NCBI GenBank assembly: GCA_031278845.1
Contig: JAITJQ010000095.1
Coordinates: forward strand, 1-22,496
DNA length: 22,496 bases
Direction of reading: 5' to 3'
Source: Puniceicoccales bacterium
GTDB lineage: Bacteria; Verrucomicrobiota; Verrucomicrobiia; Opitutales; LL51
Shown here: piece by piece, positions 7,479 through 15,076 of the stretch
Layout: each line of letters begins with the position of its first letter
Position numbering within the stretch: position 1 is the first letter of the stretch
Translations under genes and position numbers: made by a program
The notes under the pieces: generated by a model
The model's input: only the letters and a program-made list of their open reading frames with translations
The model's database searches: none
What the model was told of the DNA's origin: nothing

Positions 7479-8027
7479 ATGGAAATTTTCCGCCATGGGA
7501 GTATAGACAGTACCAATGCGGAGTGTTTTCGACAATTTGATCGGGGGCAGCGGGTGCCGTTTCTTGTCGTTGCCGAAACACAGACGCAGGGACGTGGACA
7601 ATTTGGACGGACTTGGTATAGTACGGATGCTAAAAACTTATATATAAGTTTCGGATTTATACCTCACCAATCGCCACGGGAATTTCAAAACTTTTCTATC
7701 GTTGTAGCCGAAAAAATTGCCAATCGATTGGGCCAAATTTTTAATCTTACCTTTACCGTAAAAAGTCCGAATGATATTTATTTCGGTGGTAAAAAATTGT
7801 GCGGTATTCTGACGGAATTGCGTATCGCCAATGGCCACATCACTTTTGCCGTTACGGGTATCGGTCTCAATGTTGCGGGCGATCTTTCAGAATTTCCCGA
7901 GGGGCTACGGATGACGGCAACGACTTTGAGTAATTGTTGTGAAAAAGAAATTTCCTGTTCGGAAATGGAAGTCGTAGTGGCAGAAGTGATGGGAAATTTA
8001 CTGCAGTGGAGCGATTTGATGGAATAA
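7479..8027 (+). CDS. birA: Biotin--protein ligase, minimal catalytic form (BirA)
   Basis: This enzyme activates biotin with ATP and attaches it to the biotin carrier subunit of acetyl-CoA carboxylase. Key motifs are visible: the biotinyl-AMP loop GRGQFGR at 38-44, KSPND at 95-99 (usually KWPND), KKLCGIL from about 105 with the catalytic lysine near 106, and GIGLN at 127-131. At 182 residues it has neither the N-terminal DNA-binding domain nor the C-terminal SH3-like domain of E. coli BirA, so it should act only as an enzyme and not as a repressor. An AGAGAG sequence precedes the ATG. The ClpX-like gene begins 44 bases downstream on the same strand. Confidence 0.9.
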   Translation: MEIFRHGSIDSTNAECFRQFDRGQRVPFLVVAETQTQGRGQFGRTWYSTDAKNLYISFGFIPHQSPREFQNFSIVVAEKIANRLGQIFNLTFTVKSPNDIYFGGKKLCGILTELRIANGHITFAVTGIGLNVAGDLSEFPEGLRMTATTLSNCCEKEISCSEMEVVVAEVMGNLLQWSDLME

Positions 8028-8071
8028 GACTTGCCGCTGGACTTTTTTTTCTAGACTCCCAGGTATTTATC

Positions 8072-9667
8072 ATGGTAGAAAAAGAGAAAGAATCCGACGA
8101 TAAGCAAAATCCCTTTGAGGAGTTGACGAAGCAATTCAGTGATATTCTTGGGAAAGTTGGGGCAAATGTACAAATTGCTCCCTTTCCATTCAATAGGACG
8201 GAAGAAGCTGAAAAGGATAGAGATACTTCCGATGAGGAAGTCGATGATAAGGAGGCGTTGAAGCGAATAAAAAATTTTAATTTCCGTCCAAAGGAGATCA
8301 AAGAATACCTTGACCGTTTCATCATTTCGCAGGAAGAAGCGAAAAAAGTATTATCCGTAGCAATTTGTGACCACTACAACCACATTCGCAATGTCATTGG
8401 ACAAAAAGTCCATCGTAACCAGGAGTATATGAAGCAGAACGTACTCATTTTAGGGCCGACGGGTGTAGGTAAAACGTATCTCATCAAGACCATTGCGAAG
8501 TTAATCGGTGTACCGTTTGTAAAGGCTGATGCGACGAAATTTTCGGAAACGGGTTATGTGGGCGGTGATGTGGAGGATCTCGTACGCAACCTGATCAAAG
8601 TGGCCAGCGGCAACGTAACTCTAGCGCAATACGGTATTATTTTTATCGATGAAATTGACAAAATTACCAATGCATTTGGAGATGTAGGCCGCGATATTTC
8701 GGGGCGAGGCGTCCAAATCAATCTCCTAAAATTGATGGAAGAAACCGATGTCAGTGTTTTTAGTCAGACGGATATGTTGAACCAGGTGCGCACTTTGATG
8801 TCATTCGGAAATAGTAAGAAGCAACCTGTGGAAAAGATCAATACGAAAAATATTTTATTTATCGTCAGTGGGGCGTTCGATAAATTGGGCGATATTGTTA
8901 AGAAGCGCATAGGGACTGCGCAAATTGGTTTCGGTGCTGCGGAGCAGTCGGTCGATCGGGATTTTGAATTTTTAGTGCAGGCACAGACGGAGGATTTTAT
9001 TAAATACGGTTTTGAACCTGAATTTATTGGACGTTTACCGGTACGCGTAGCATGTAAAGCGCTGGGTGAATCGGAACTTGAAAAAATTCTATCCTCCGCG
9101 GAAGGGTCGATTGTTCGACAATACCGCGAAGATTTTGCGGGATATGGCATTGATCTCAACTTCGACGACGGTGCCCTAAAAGAAATTGCTAGGGAGGCCG
9201 TGAAGGAAAAAACAGGTGCCCGCGGCTTGCTAACAATTTTGGAACGAGTTTTTCGGAACATGAAATTTGAGCTACCTTCGACGACAATTCGAAACATCAC
9301 GTTAGATGCCGAGGGTGTTAGAGACCCTGGAAAATATCTTGATGATATTTTGAAAAATTATCATAAAACAAATGATCCTTTAGGGGATATCGAACGATTT
9401 GTGGATAGTTTTGATGGAAATTTCGGAATTCATCTTAATTTTACACCATCGGCGGTAGAAGAAATCGAAAGGATTGCCGAAATAAATCACACGAGTATCG
9501 TAGCGGTTTGTAACCGTCTTTTCGAGGATTTTGGCTATGGATTGCAACTTTTACTGAAGGATAGTGAATCCCAAAGCTTTGAAATTACTAGGGAAGCGGT
9601 TCGCTATCCGGATCAATTTCTTTCCGAACAGATTACAAATTCTTATAAAAATTCAATAAATAAGTGA
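8072..9667 (+). CDS. Divergent ClpX-like AAA+ unfoldase without zinc finger, with a second C-terminal domain
   Basis: The AAA+ core matches ClpX: Walker A GPTGVGKT (128-135), pore loop GYVG (161-164), Walker B IIFIDEID with Asp193/Glu194, the IGF ClpP-docking loop (285-287), GRLP with the arginine finger (about 321) and sensor 2 GARG with Arg384. The N-terminal zinc-binding domain of ClpX is absent and is replaced by about 65 acidic residues. The region of the RKH pore loop carries a longer different insert (about 226-250). After the normal C-terminal domain (about 353-428) comes a second related copy (about 442-523) without the GARG motif. I start at ATG 8072, not at GTG 8006, which overlaps birA. 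It may feed ClpP (1934-2557). Whether a standard clpX exists elsewhere is unknown. Confidence 0.85.
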   Translation: MVEKEKESDDKQNPFEELTKQFSDILGKVGANVQIAPFPFNRTEEAEKDRDTSDEEVDDKEALKRIKNFNFRPKEIKEYLDRFIISQEEAKKVLSVAICDHYNHIRNVIGQKVHRNQEYMKQNVLILGPTGVGKTYLIKTIAKLIGVPFVKADATKFSETGYVGGDVEDLVRNLIKVASGNVTLAQYGIIFIDEIDKITNAFGDVGRDISGRGVQINLLKLMEETDVSVFSQTDMLNQVRTLMSFGNSKKQPVEKINTKNILFIVSGAFDKLGDIVKKRIGTAQIGFGAAEQSVDRDFEFLVQAQTEDFIKYGFEPEFIGRLPVRVACKALGESELEKILSSAEGSIVRQYREDFAGYGIDLNFDDGALKEIAREAVKEKTGARGLLTILERVFRNMKFELPSTTIRNITLDAEGVRDPGKYLDDILKNYHKTNDPLGDIERFVDSFDGNFGIHLNFTPSAVEEIERIAEINHTSIVAVCNRLFEDFGYGLQLLLKDSESQSFEITREAVRYPDQFLSEQITNSYKNSINK

Positions 9668-9728
9668 ATGGCCCGCAAGGGAAATTCTTCTCCTTACAAA
9701 AACAAAAAAGTGACTTAAAAATTTTACA

Positions 9729-9753
9729 GCCCCCGCAGCGTAGCCGCGGGGGC
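9729..9753. repeat. GC-rich hairpin downstream of the clpX-like gene
   Basis: Arms GCCCCCGC (9729-9736) and GCGGGGGC (9746-9753) flank a 9-base loop. There is no T-run after it on the plus strand. It starts a run of palindromes between two convergent genes. Confidence 0.65.
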
Positions 9754-9767
9754 AAATCTTGACCCTA

Positions 9768-9804
9768 CGGCCGAGCCCGGCGCGGAACGCGCCGGGCTCG
9801 GCCG
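9768..9804. repeat. Palindrome family B, copy 2
   Basis: This is a 17-bp perfect stem (9768-9784 with 9788-9804) and a GAA loop. The outer ten pairs are the same as at 43-83, while the inner six pairs differ completely and are still fully complementary. Confidence 0.8.
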
Positions 9805-9815
9805 CCAAAGGCGGT

Positions 9816-9836
9816 CAAGGAGTCATTGACTCCTTG
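9816..9836. repeat. Short palindrome family F, copy 2
   Basis: CAAGGAGTCA and TGACTCCTTG pair around a single T. The related hairpin at 12-32 has CAAGGAGGC and GCCTCCTTG, so the change in the arm is compensated. Confidence 0.65.
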
Positions 9837-9858
9837 CGGGGTGTGGGCGGAGCCCCAC
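9832..9858. repeat. Repeat module E, copy 1
   Basis: The sequence CCTTGCGGGGTGTGGGCG followed by GAGCCCCAC recurs almost unchanged at 11603-11630 and inverted at 13039-13069. Its right half forms a small GTGGGGC/GCCCAC hairpin. Confidence 0.65.
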
Positions 9859-9877
9859 AGCAACCTTTCCCGGTGAG

Positions 9878-11491
9878 TTAATTCATAGAAGGTGGATCAT
9901 AAGTGACGGTTTTTGTTTGGAGATCTTTGGTGAACCGAATGTAGCCGCATTTGCCGTTATAATCGATGCCATTGGTATAAAAAATATTTTTTTCTTCATT
10001 GGGATTGATAACGGTAAAGCCGATTTGTTCTGCGAGTAGCTTAGCGATCTCGTAGTGAGTGATGGCGAAGGTATCATTAATTTTTTCTAGAAATGCGGGA
10101 TCGTTGCTCTGTACTAGAATGGGAATTTGAGCCGTTTCGGGAACGAGATTGCCCGATCCATGTCCATACATTCCGTTTTCGCCAAGCAATTCATTGTGAT
10201 CCGATGCCCAGATAATATAAAACGAATATTTGCTTTTATTGAAAAATTCAAACATTTGACTAATGAGGAAATCATTGTACAGCATTGCATTGTCGTAGTC
10301 GTCGAGAATTTTTCGGGAGCTTCCGGAAAATATGTGGGACGCTTGATAACCTCTCCCGTAGGTCATTTCGTAGGGGGAATGTACACTACTTTGGTGTAAA
10401 ACAATGAAATTTTTATCGGAAAATGTTTGTTTTTCGAGGAGTTCGAGTAAATAGAGATCTTTTTTTAATTTAATTTGAATGGGGTTAGTTTCCTTAGCTA
10501 CGACGTGATCGATGTACTGTGCGCCGCCGATACTTGAAAGGAATGCATCGCATTGGGTTGACCAGTAAAAAGTTTTAAATTCGCTTTGCTTGGCCAGTTT
10601 AAACAGATTGGTTGTATCGAGGTCCGTTTGTTTAATATTGTCCGGTTCATAGATTGCATTGGTAATGAATTTTACGGAAGAAAGCGTTGAATTTGCTCCC
10701 GCGATACCGACCTTAAAAATGAAGTTATTATTCTCTTGGGCCAGTTTTTTCAAACGTGGTGTTGTATCCCTATCTCCATAGCCGAAGAGTGACATATGAC
10801 GATAATTACAGCTTTCGCCGATAATGTATACGATGTTAATGGGACCCTTTCGTCCAAAATATTGATTTTTCTCGACGGTATAAGGCTGATAAGTTTTGAA
10901 GTCGTAGTGTCGATGTTGGATAGTAAAGTAACCAAAAAAAGCCTTCAGTGAATTATAAATCGTAATGCGCCGTGAGTTCGGTGTGAACCGTTGGGTACCA
11001 TCGACGTATATGCGGTGACCGATGCTGCCAAAAATACAAGAAATGATAAGGATTCCAATCCAAGATTTTTGGACGGAAAATTTTCGATTCAAAACATAAA
11101 TCAATCCGAAAGGAATAAAAATCATTGGAAGAATATAACCGTAATCTTTCCAGAAAAATGCAATCTCTGTCCAAACATCCCCCATTTCCTGTTGCATGAA
11201 ATGAAGCGCAAATGGGGATAGGGGAACACCAAAATAGGCGTGATGAATGAACTGCATGACCTGCATACAGGCAAAAAAAATCAGCGTTAGTGCGGAAAAC
11301 CAGTTGGGCGATAGAACTAATCCTATACTTAATGGTGCCAAAAATAGAATAGCTTTCCAATCGCGAGATACCTTGAATGTATCATTGACGGCAGCGAAAA
11401 TAAAGTCGGGTGTCATCAATATTAGACCCGTGATAATACTTAGTAGGAAAATGATAATCGCTTTTCTTTGAGACGTATTTCGATCGAACAT
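9878..11491 (-). CDS. Phosphoethanolamine transferase-like membrane sulfatase-fold enzyme (EptA family)
   Basis: Enzymes of this family move phosphoethanolamine from phosphatidylethanolamine to lipid A or core sugars in the periplasmic leaflet, usually raising resistance to cationic peptides. The 537-residue protein has about five N-terminal membrane helices (up to roughly residue 160) and a C-terminal alkaline-phosphatase fold domain. The IGES motif gives Glu226, ANSTLS gives the probable nucleophile Thr269, and SDHNELLGENG gives Asp431/His432. The usual SDHGE reads SDHNE and LHQMGSHGP reads LHQSSVHSP, so it is a diverged member. Its acceptor is unknown, and another sulfatase-fold transferase is possible. 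A promoter sits directly upstream. It converges on the clpX-like gene across a repeat cluster. Confidence 0.82.
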   Translation of the reverse strand: MFDRNTSQRKAIIIFLLSIITGLILMTPDFIFAAVNDTFKVSRDWKAILFLAPLSIGLVLSPNWFSALTLIFFACMQVMQFIHHAYFGVPLSPFALHFMQQEMGDVWTEIAFFWKDYGYILPMIFIPFGLIYVLNRKFSVQKSWIGILIISCIFGSIGHRIYVDGTQRFTPNSRRITIYNSLKAFFGYFTIQHRHYDFKTYQPYTVEKNQYFGRKGPINIVYIIGESCNYRHMSLFGYGDRDTTPRLKKLAQENNNFIFKVGIAGANSTLSSVKFITNAIYEPDNIKQTDLDTTNLFKLAKQSEFKTFYWSTQCDAFLSSIGGAQYIDHVVAKETNPIQIKLKKDLYLLELLEKQTFSDKNFIVLHQSSVHSPYEMTYGRGYQASHIFSGSSRKILDDYDNAMLYNDFLISQMFEFFNKSKYSFYIIWASDHNELLGENGMYGHGSGNLVPETAQIPILVQSNDPAFLEKINDTFAITHYEIAKLLAEQIGFTVINPNEEKNIFYTNGIDYNGKCGYIRFTKDLQTKTVTYDPPSMN

Positions 11492-11502
11492 GGAATAAAA
11501 AA

Positions 11503-11531
11503 GAGATAGGAAAGAATGACGTTTTTGTCAA
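11503..11531 (-). promoter_or_regulatory. Promoter for the phosphoethanolamine transferase-like gene
   Basis: On the minus strand TTGACA (11526-11531) is separated by 17 bases from TATCTC (11503-11508). The -10 ends 11 bases before the ATG, so the mRNA leader would be only a few bases long. Confidence 0.5.
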
Positions 11532-11557
11532 GTGATTGTCGCGTTTTGCTTGGTTCG

Positions 11558-11592
11558 CAAAGGGGAATCCTTCCCCCTTGAACCCCCTGCCA
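11558..11592 (-). repeat. Repeat module G, inverted copy
   Basis: Read on the minus strand this gives CAGGGGGTTCAAGGGGGAAG and then a matching CCCCTT arm. It matches the right half of the composite units at 13222-13254 and 15988-16019. Confidence 0.7.
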
Positions 11593-11602
11593 GTGGATCC
11601 AT

Positions 11603-11630
11603 CCTTGCGGGGTGTGGGGCGGAGCTCCAC
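11603..11630. repeat. Repeat module E, copy 2
   Basis: It has the same start CCTTGCGGGGTGTGGGGC as the copy at 9832, then GGAGCTCCAC. It lies just downstream of the tRNA-Ser(CGA) gene and could act as its 3' processing or termination hairpin. Confidence 0.6.
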
Positions 11631-11641
11631 AATAAAATTTC

Positions 11642-11731
<90 letters not shown>

Positions 11732-11904
11732 GTATTTCAGTCCCAATTTATAGGGAAAAATATATTGTGCCTTTGTCCATGTTAAAATTTTTTTTCAATA
11801 AAAAGATTGACAGGATTTGATGGGGCCGTTGGAATAGAGATAGAGGGTGGGAGTGGGGGGCATGTTAAAATTTTGTGTGCGAAATAAATTTTATTCCATT
11901 TTTC

Positions 11905-11994
11905 TGGCGGAGAGAGAGGGGTTCGAACCCTCGATACCATTACTGGCATGCCGGTTTTCAAGACCGGTGCAATCAACCACTCTGCCATCTCTCC
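11905..11994 (-). tRNA. tRNA-Ser (anticodon TGA)
   Basis: The minus-strand 90-mer has acceptor arm GGAGAGA/TCTCTCC, discriminator G and an encoded CCA. The anticodon stem CCGGT/ACCGG encloses CTTGAAA, giving TGA. The variable arm is long with one wobble pair, and the T arm is GAGGG-TTCGAAC-CCCTC. Its first G is also the last base of the kdsB stop codon, so it is almost certainly cut out of a kdsB transcript. Confidence 0.96.
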
Positions 11995-12746
11995 TAGAAT
12001 TTCGTGTATGTTTTTAGGAATGTTTCCGCTGCAATCAGATCCTCCTGCGTATCGATACCGATAGTAGATTCCTGAGTTTGGATACATTGAATTGAGATTC
12101 CGTTTTCGAGTAGGCGCAATTGTTCAAGTTGTTCGGCTTGTTCGAGGATACCTTTTTTGAGAGAGGAGTACTGCGTTAAAATTTTTTTATGGTAGCCGTA
12201 GACGCCTATGTGGCCCCAAAATTGGTGAAGCATGGGCCATTGTTCGCGTTCAGCGGTATCTCTTAGGAACGGGATGGGACTTCGTGAAAAATAGATTGCG
12301 CGACCGCCTTGATCGATGACTACCTTTACGCGGTTGAGGCTGAAGAGCGTTTCCGCTGATGTTATGGGATAGACTGCTGTCCATACATCCGAAGAAGAAT
12401 TTTGAGCTGCGAGGATCATTTTCTCCAACGGATCCAATGGAACGAAGGGTTCGTCCCCTTGGACGTTGATAATAAAATCGCCCTGCAACTGATCCATTAC
12501 CGATGCTATGCGTTCGGTTCCAGAAGCACACTCTTCGGAGGTTAGCATTCCATGAAACCCCCATTCGGAGACGAGTTGCAAGACATGTTCATCATCGACG
12601 AGTGCAATGATTTCATTGACGTTTTGAAGTTTCGTTACCCGTTCCAGTACACGGTGCAGAATGGGAGTCCCGCCTAAATTTTGTAGAATCTTCTGCGGGA
12701 AACGGGAAGATTGCAATCGCGCTGGAACTGTAACACTAATCTTCAT
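11994..12746 (-). CDS. kdsB: 3-deoxy-manno-octulosonate cytidylyltransferase KdsB
   Basis: KdsB makes CMP-Kdo from CTP and Kdo, activating the sugar for attachment to lipid A. The 250-residue protein has the family length. VPARLQSSRFPQK at the N-terminus holds the nucleotide-binding signature, SGTERI and NVQGDEPF carry the conserved mid-region motifs, and EQLRLLENG near the C-terminus is typical. It is transcribed after the small ribosomal protein gene (61-base gap) and its stop codon shares a base with tRNA-Ser(TGA). A promoter upstream of the small gene (12929-12957) may drive all of them. No good Shine-Dalgarno site is visible before the ATG. Together with GmhB and RfaE2 it shows that an LPS inner core is made. 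Confidence 0.95.
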   Translation of the reverse strand: MKISVTVPARLQSSRFPQKILQNLGGTPILHRVLERVTKLQNVNEIIALVDDEHVLQLVSEWGFHGMLTSEECASGTERIASVMDQLQGDFIINVQGDEPFVPLDPLEKMILAAQNSSSDVWTAVYPITSAETLFSLNRVKVVIDQGGRAIYFSRSPIPFLRDTAEREQWPMLHQFWGHIGVYGYHKKILTQYSSLKKGILEQAEQLEQLRLLENGISIQCIQTQESTIGIDTQEDLIAAETFLKTYTKF

Positions 12747-12807
12747 TTAAACAACATTTCCCATAATAAAGTCGCAGGGGAAAAATATCAAAACTCCAAA
12801 ATACCTC

Positions 12808-12909
12808 CTACGCACCCCATAAACGCTTTTTGTGGCGATTCGCCTTCGAACGCTTAGAGCGCTTGTGCTTGTTCATCTTTAACCGACGTTTTTTCTTTAA
12901 ATTTCCCAT
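12808..12909 (-). CDS. Small ribosomal protein of the AURKAIP1/COX24 (bS22-like) type, 33 residues
   Basis: This gene is easily missed because it has only 33 codons. The product begins MGNLKKKRRLKMNKHKRSKR and ends RHKKRLWGA; more than half of the residues are Lys, Arg or His. This is the pattern of the AURKAIP1/COX24 family, the bacterial bS22-like small-subunit proteins and their mitochondrial relatives (KKRR-KMNKHKRRK core). A TTGATA-17-TATTGT promoter lies 20-48 bases upstream. kdsB follows on the same strand after 61 bases. The alternatives are few, since a chance ORF with this composition and motif is unlikely. The ribosomal role is from family knowledge. Confidence 0.82.
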   Translation of the reverse strand: MGNLKKKRRLKMNKHKRSKRSKANRHKKRLWGA

Positions 12910-12928
12910 GATACTAAAGCTAGCATGA

Positions 12929-12957
12929 ACAATAGGACTACAAATGTGCCATATCAA
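12929..12957 (-). promoter_or_regulatory. Promoter for the small ribosomal protein gene and probably kdsB and tRNA-Ser
   Basis: On the minus strand TTGATA (12952-12957), a 17-base spacer and TATTGT (12929-12934) lie 20 bases before the 33-codon gene. No other promoter is evident before kdsB. Confidence 0.6.
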
Positions 12958-13038
12958 GTAAAGCTTATTTTTGAATTTTTTTGGAATAATGGAAGATTTT
13001 TTCTGCCCACTATCTGGACCACCCGCAAAGAGGCCGTT

Positions 13039-13069
13039 GTGGGGCTCCGCCCCATACCCCGCAAAAAGG
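13039..13069. repeat. Repeat module E, copy 3 (inverted)
   Basis: GTGGGGCTCCGCCCCA forms a hairpin followed by TACCCCGCAA. This is the reverse complement of the copies at 9832 and 11603, with a few differences. Confidence 0.65.
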
Positions 13070-13090
13070 CTTAGCCTACCTCGGCCACCA

Positions 13091-13117
13091 GGTCAAAAAT
13101 AGACCCTTTGATTTTTC
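13091..13117. repeat. Repeat module D, copy 2
   Basis: GGTCAAAAATAGACCCTTTG and the following T-rich bases match module D at 84-107. A GCGGCC arm follows at 13121, as it does at 114. Confidence 0.6.
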
Positions 13118-13150
13118 TTTGCGGCCAGTTTTTTTCTTTTTTTTAATTCT

Positions 13151-13254
13151 GCGGATTGATCCAGTGGCAACGCCACTGGATCAATCCGCCCCCCCAGGGC
13201 CCAGGGAATAGTATTCCCTGGCAGGGGGTTCAAGGGGGAAGGATTCCCCCTTTG
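13151..13254 (+). repeat. Composite repeat A-C-G, copy downstream of the ATP/ADP translocase
   Basis: Three parts occur in order. Hairpin A (13151-13189) has left arm GCGGATTGATCCAGTGGC and an AAC loop. Hairpin C (13201-13221) is CCAGG-GAAT-AGT-ATTC-CCTGG. Module G (13222-13254) is CAGGGGGTTCAAGGGGGAAG plus its closing arm. The same three parts, nearly base for base, lie at 15919-16019 in the same orientation. Confidence 0.85.
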
Positions 13255-13260
13255 TGAACG

Positions 13261-13286
13261 AAAAAACCTCCCGTTTCGAGAGGTTT
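13261..13286 (-). terminator. Rho-independent terminator of the ATP/ADP translocase gene
   Basis: Read on the minus strand, AAAACCTC and GAGGTTTTTT pair around a CG-closed loop, giving about nine pairs with one G-T wobble followed by six T. It lies 27 bases after the translocase stop and is the only conventional terminator in the window. Confidence 0.75.
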
Positions 13287-13312
13287 TCTTAAGGAGAGAT
13301 ATGAAGTAAAAT

Positions 13313-14836
13313 TTAACTTGAAGATTTTTCCGTAATGGCTTCCACGCGGTGGCTGAGGGCTTTGACGGAAAACATCCAGAGCATGCAAATGACAACAAAA
13401 ATAGTAAACGTGTAAGGCGCAATGGTGAAATAATTCGCTCCGGGAATGAGTAGGAGTAGGGATTGAATCCAGGCGCCACCGGCCTTACCGAAACGTCCAC
13501 CGACCACTTCCACGACGGCCTTACCTTTGACTTTCATATCTTCATCGAGGGGGATGTAGGCCATTTCTTTAGTCAGATCGAATAGGGCATATTTAACGGC
13601 CTTTGAGATGGCGACCACCAATGCACCGAAGATAACTGCACAGAATAAGGGAGTTGTCGAAAGGGATTGGAGGAAGGCTACCAAATTCTCCCGGAACAGG
13701 ACGAAAATGAAAAATGAGGATCCGAGGAAAAGGAGCATAAGTGGTGTTGCGATGGCAGCCGTAAGCCAGCGACAAACACGCAAAACATTACCGCCAACGA
13801 TGAGTATCACCAGGGAAGCAATACCACCGTAGAAAGTAAATTGATTCATAAACGTACTGTAATCATTGGGGTTAGAATATTGCATACCCAATTGCTTTTT
13901 CCAAAGGCCTTCCACCAAATTCACGCTAATGCCATAGCATACGACTAGAGCTACGATGAGACCCAGATAGGGTGAGGTGAAAATGACTTTGAAACTCTGC
14001 AATAGCGGCATTTTTTTCTTACCTTTTCCCGTATTTCCGGGCAGCTCCGGCTTGTCGTAGAAACGTTTATCGGTGAGGACGCATCGATAAATCCAGCGGT
14101 AAATGATCATCGTTACGATGCCTAGGACGACGACAATTCCCATCATATATTTCAAAGAAAGTCCCCAGGCATCGATACCAGCCGGGACTTTCGTACGAAT
14201 ATCGGAGCACCATTCACCGACTTTACCTTCCAGGAGGACGGATATTTGGGCCATCAATGAAAAAAATGCATACATTCGCTTTGCTTCAGAAGTTTTAGTA
14301 ATTTGATTGGCAAATTGCCAAAAAGACAGTGATAACAGTGCTGATCCCCAGATTTCCGCTAGAATATAGAAAAGGGAATAGGACCAATTGCCAATGATAG
14401 CGATGGGCCAGTGGAGAAAACTCGGCGCAGCTTCTCGCCAAGCGGCTATGGTTTGGGGAGAGAAGTGTAGCGAATTGAGATTGGGATAGATAAAAAACGC
14501 AAAGCATCCAAAAAAGAGGATAAATGGCGTTAGCGTTACGTAAAACAGATGTTCATTGGTGAAGATGTTACTCGCTTTTGCATAGAGTAGCATAAAGATA
14601 ATCGCCGCCGGTGCAACGCAGTATCCCTTGAGAAAGGGAATCACCTCCGCATCGGATCCTGGACCTGTGACGATGAGCGAATCCTTAATATTTCGCAGAC
14701 AGGTGTAGTTAAAAAGAATACAAAAAAACATAAATCCCATGGGGATTGCCTTTTTGAGTTCGTACATATAAAGCGGGAAAAAGATGCGTCGCAACTTTCC
14801 AAACTCCTGACCATTTCCTTGAATCGTATCAGCCAT
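13313..14836 (-). CDS. ATP/ADP translocase (NTT/Tlc nucleotide transporter)
   Basis: NTT-family proteins of Chlamydiae, Rickettsiae and other intracellular bacteria swap bacterial ADP for host ATP, or import other nucleotides. The 507-residue protein has about twelve membrane helices and the family length. The hallmark segments NYTCLRNIKDSLIVT (43-57), AEVIPFLK (63-70) and KYALFDLTKEMAYIPLDED (415-433) are all present. A charged loop with GKGKKK (270-275) separates the halves. The closeness of the hallmark to classical ATP/ADP exchangers favours energy parasitism, but paralogues with other nucleotide specificity look similar. It has its own -10 and a terminator, so it is probably monocistronic. 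It is divergent from an exported protein gene and is flanked by direct composite repeats. Confidence 0.96.
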   Translation of the reverse strand: MADTIQGNGQEFGKLRRIFFPLYMYELKKAIPMGFMFFCILFNYTCLRNIKDSLIVTGPGSDAEVIPFLKGYCVAPAAIIFMLLYAKASNIFTNEHLFYVTLTPFILFFGCFAFFIYPNLNSLHFSPQTIAAWREAAPSFLHWPIAIIGNWSYSLFYILAEIWGSALLSLSFWQFANQITKTSEAKRMYAFFSLMAQISVLLEGKVGEWCSDIRTKVPAGIDAWGLSLKYMMGIVVVLGIVTMIIYRWIYRCVLTDKRFYDKPELPGNTGKGKKKMPLLQSFKVIFTSPYLGLIVALVVCYGISVNLVEGLWKKQLGMQYSNPNDYSTFMNQFTFYGGIASLVILIVGGNVLRVCRWLTAAIATPLMLLFLGSSFFIFVLFRENLVAFLQSLSTTPLFCAVIFGALVVAISKAVKYALFDLTKEMAYIPLDEDMKVKGKAVVEVVGGRFGKAGGAWIQSLLLLIPGANYFTIAPYTFTIFVVICMLWMFSVKALSHRVEAITEKSSS

Positions 14837-14858
14837 AATCTACCTTTGACTCTTCTTC

Positions 14859-14864
14859 ATTATA
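14859..14864 (-). promoter_or_regulatory. -10 box for the ATP/ADP translocase gene
   Basis: TATAAT on the minus strand lies 22 bases before the ATG. A TTGTAT hexamer at 15 bases is a suboptimal -35. The leader contains AAAGGTAG, a plausible ribosome binding site. Confidence 0.5.
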
Positions 14865-15025
14865 AAGTGTTAAAAATTAATACAAGACTAAAAATCAAAA
14901 AAACAACATAATCCCATGATAGTCTTATTTCTCACTTGGCAAAGTTTTTTTTAATGATTTTTCCACCACCGGGAGAAATGTTTCGGATGCGAAATATAAA
15001 AAGATAAAAAATATTAAAATCTTGC

Positions 15026-15054
15026 TTGACATTGAAAAGTTAAACTGCGATACA
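15026..15054 (+). promoter_or_regulatory. Promoter for the exported protein gene
   Basis: TTGACA (15026-15031), a 17-base spacer and GATACA (15049-15054) preceded by TGC, an extended -10. The start site would fall about 15 bases before the ATG, leaving room for the AAAGGA site. Confidence 0.6.
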
Positions 15055-15076
15055 CGAACATAACGAAAGGATAATT

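Noticed and set aside
8006..8071. GTG start at 8006 for the ClpX-like gene
   Set aside because: It would overlap birA by 22 bases and add 22 hydrophobic residues unlike any AAA+ N-terminus. The ATG at 8072 gives the expected acidic start.
11778..11874. The 14-base sequence CATGTTAAAATTTT occurring twice between the two tRNA-Ser genes
   Set aside because: It is AT-rich and short. It may be a remnant of tRNA gene duplication, but chance is not excluded and nothing else supports it.
13093..13500. Minus-strand ORF of 135 codons overlapping the translocase 3' end
   Set aside because: It is a frame-shifted shadow of the translocase gene that runs through the repeat cluster. It has no recognisable motif and is Ser/Pro/Arg-rich, as read-through of repeats would be.
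13313..14836. Recent horizontal transfer of the ATP/ADP translocase
   Set aside because: By eye, base composition and codon use do not differ from the neighbours. The flanking repeats hint at mobility, but there is no integrase, transposase or tRNA junction.
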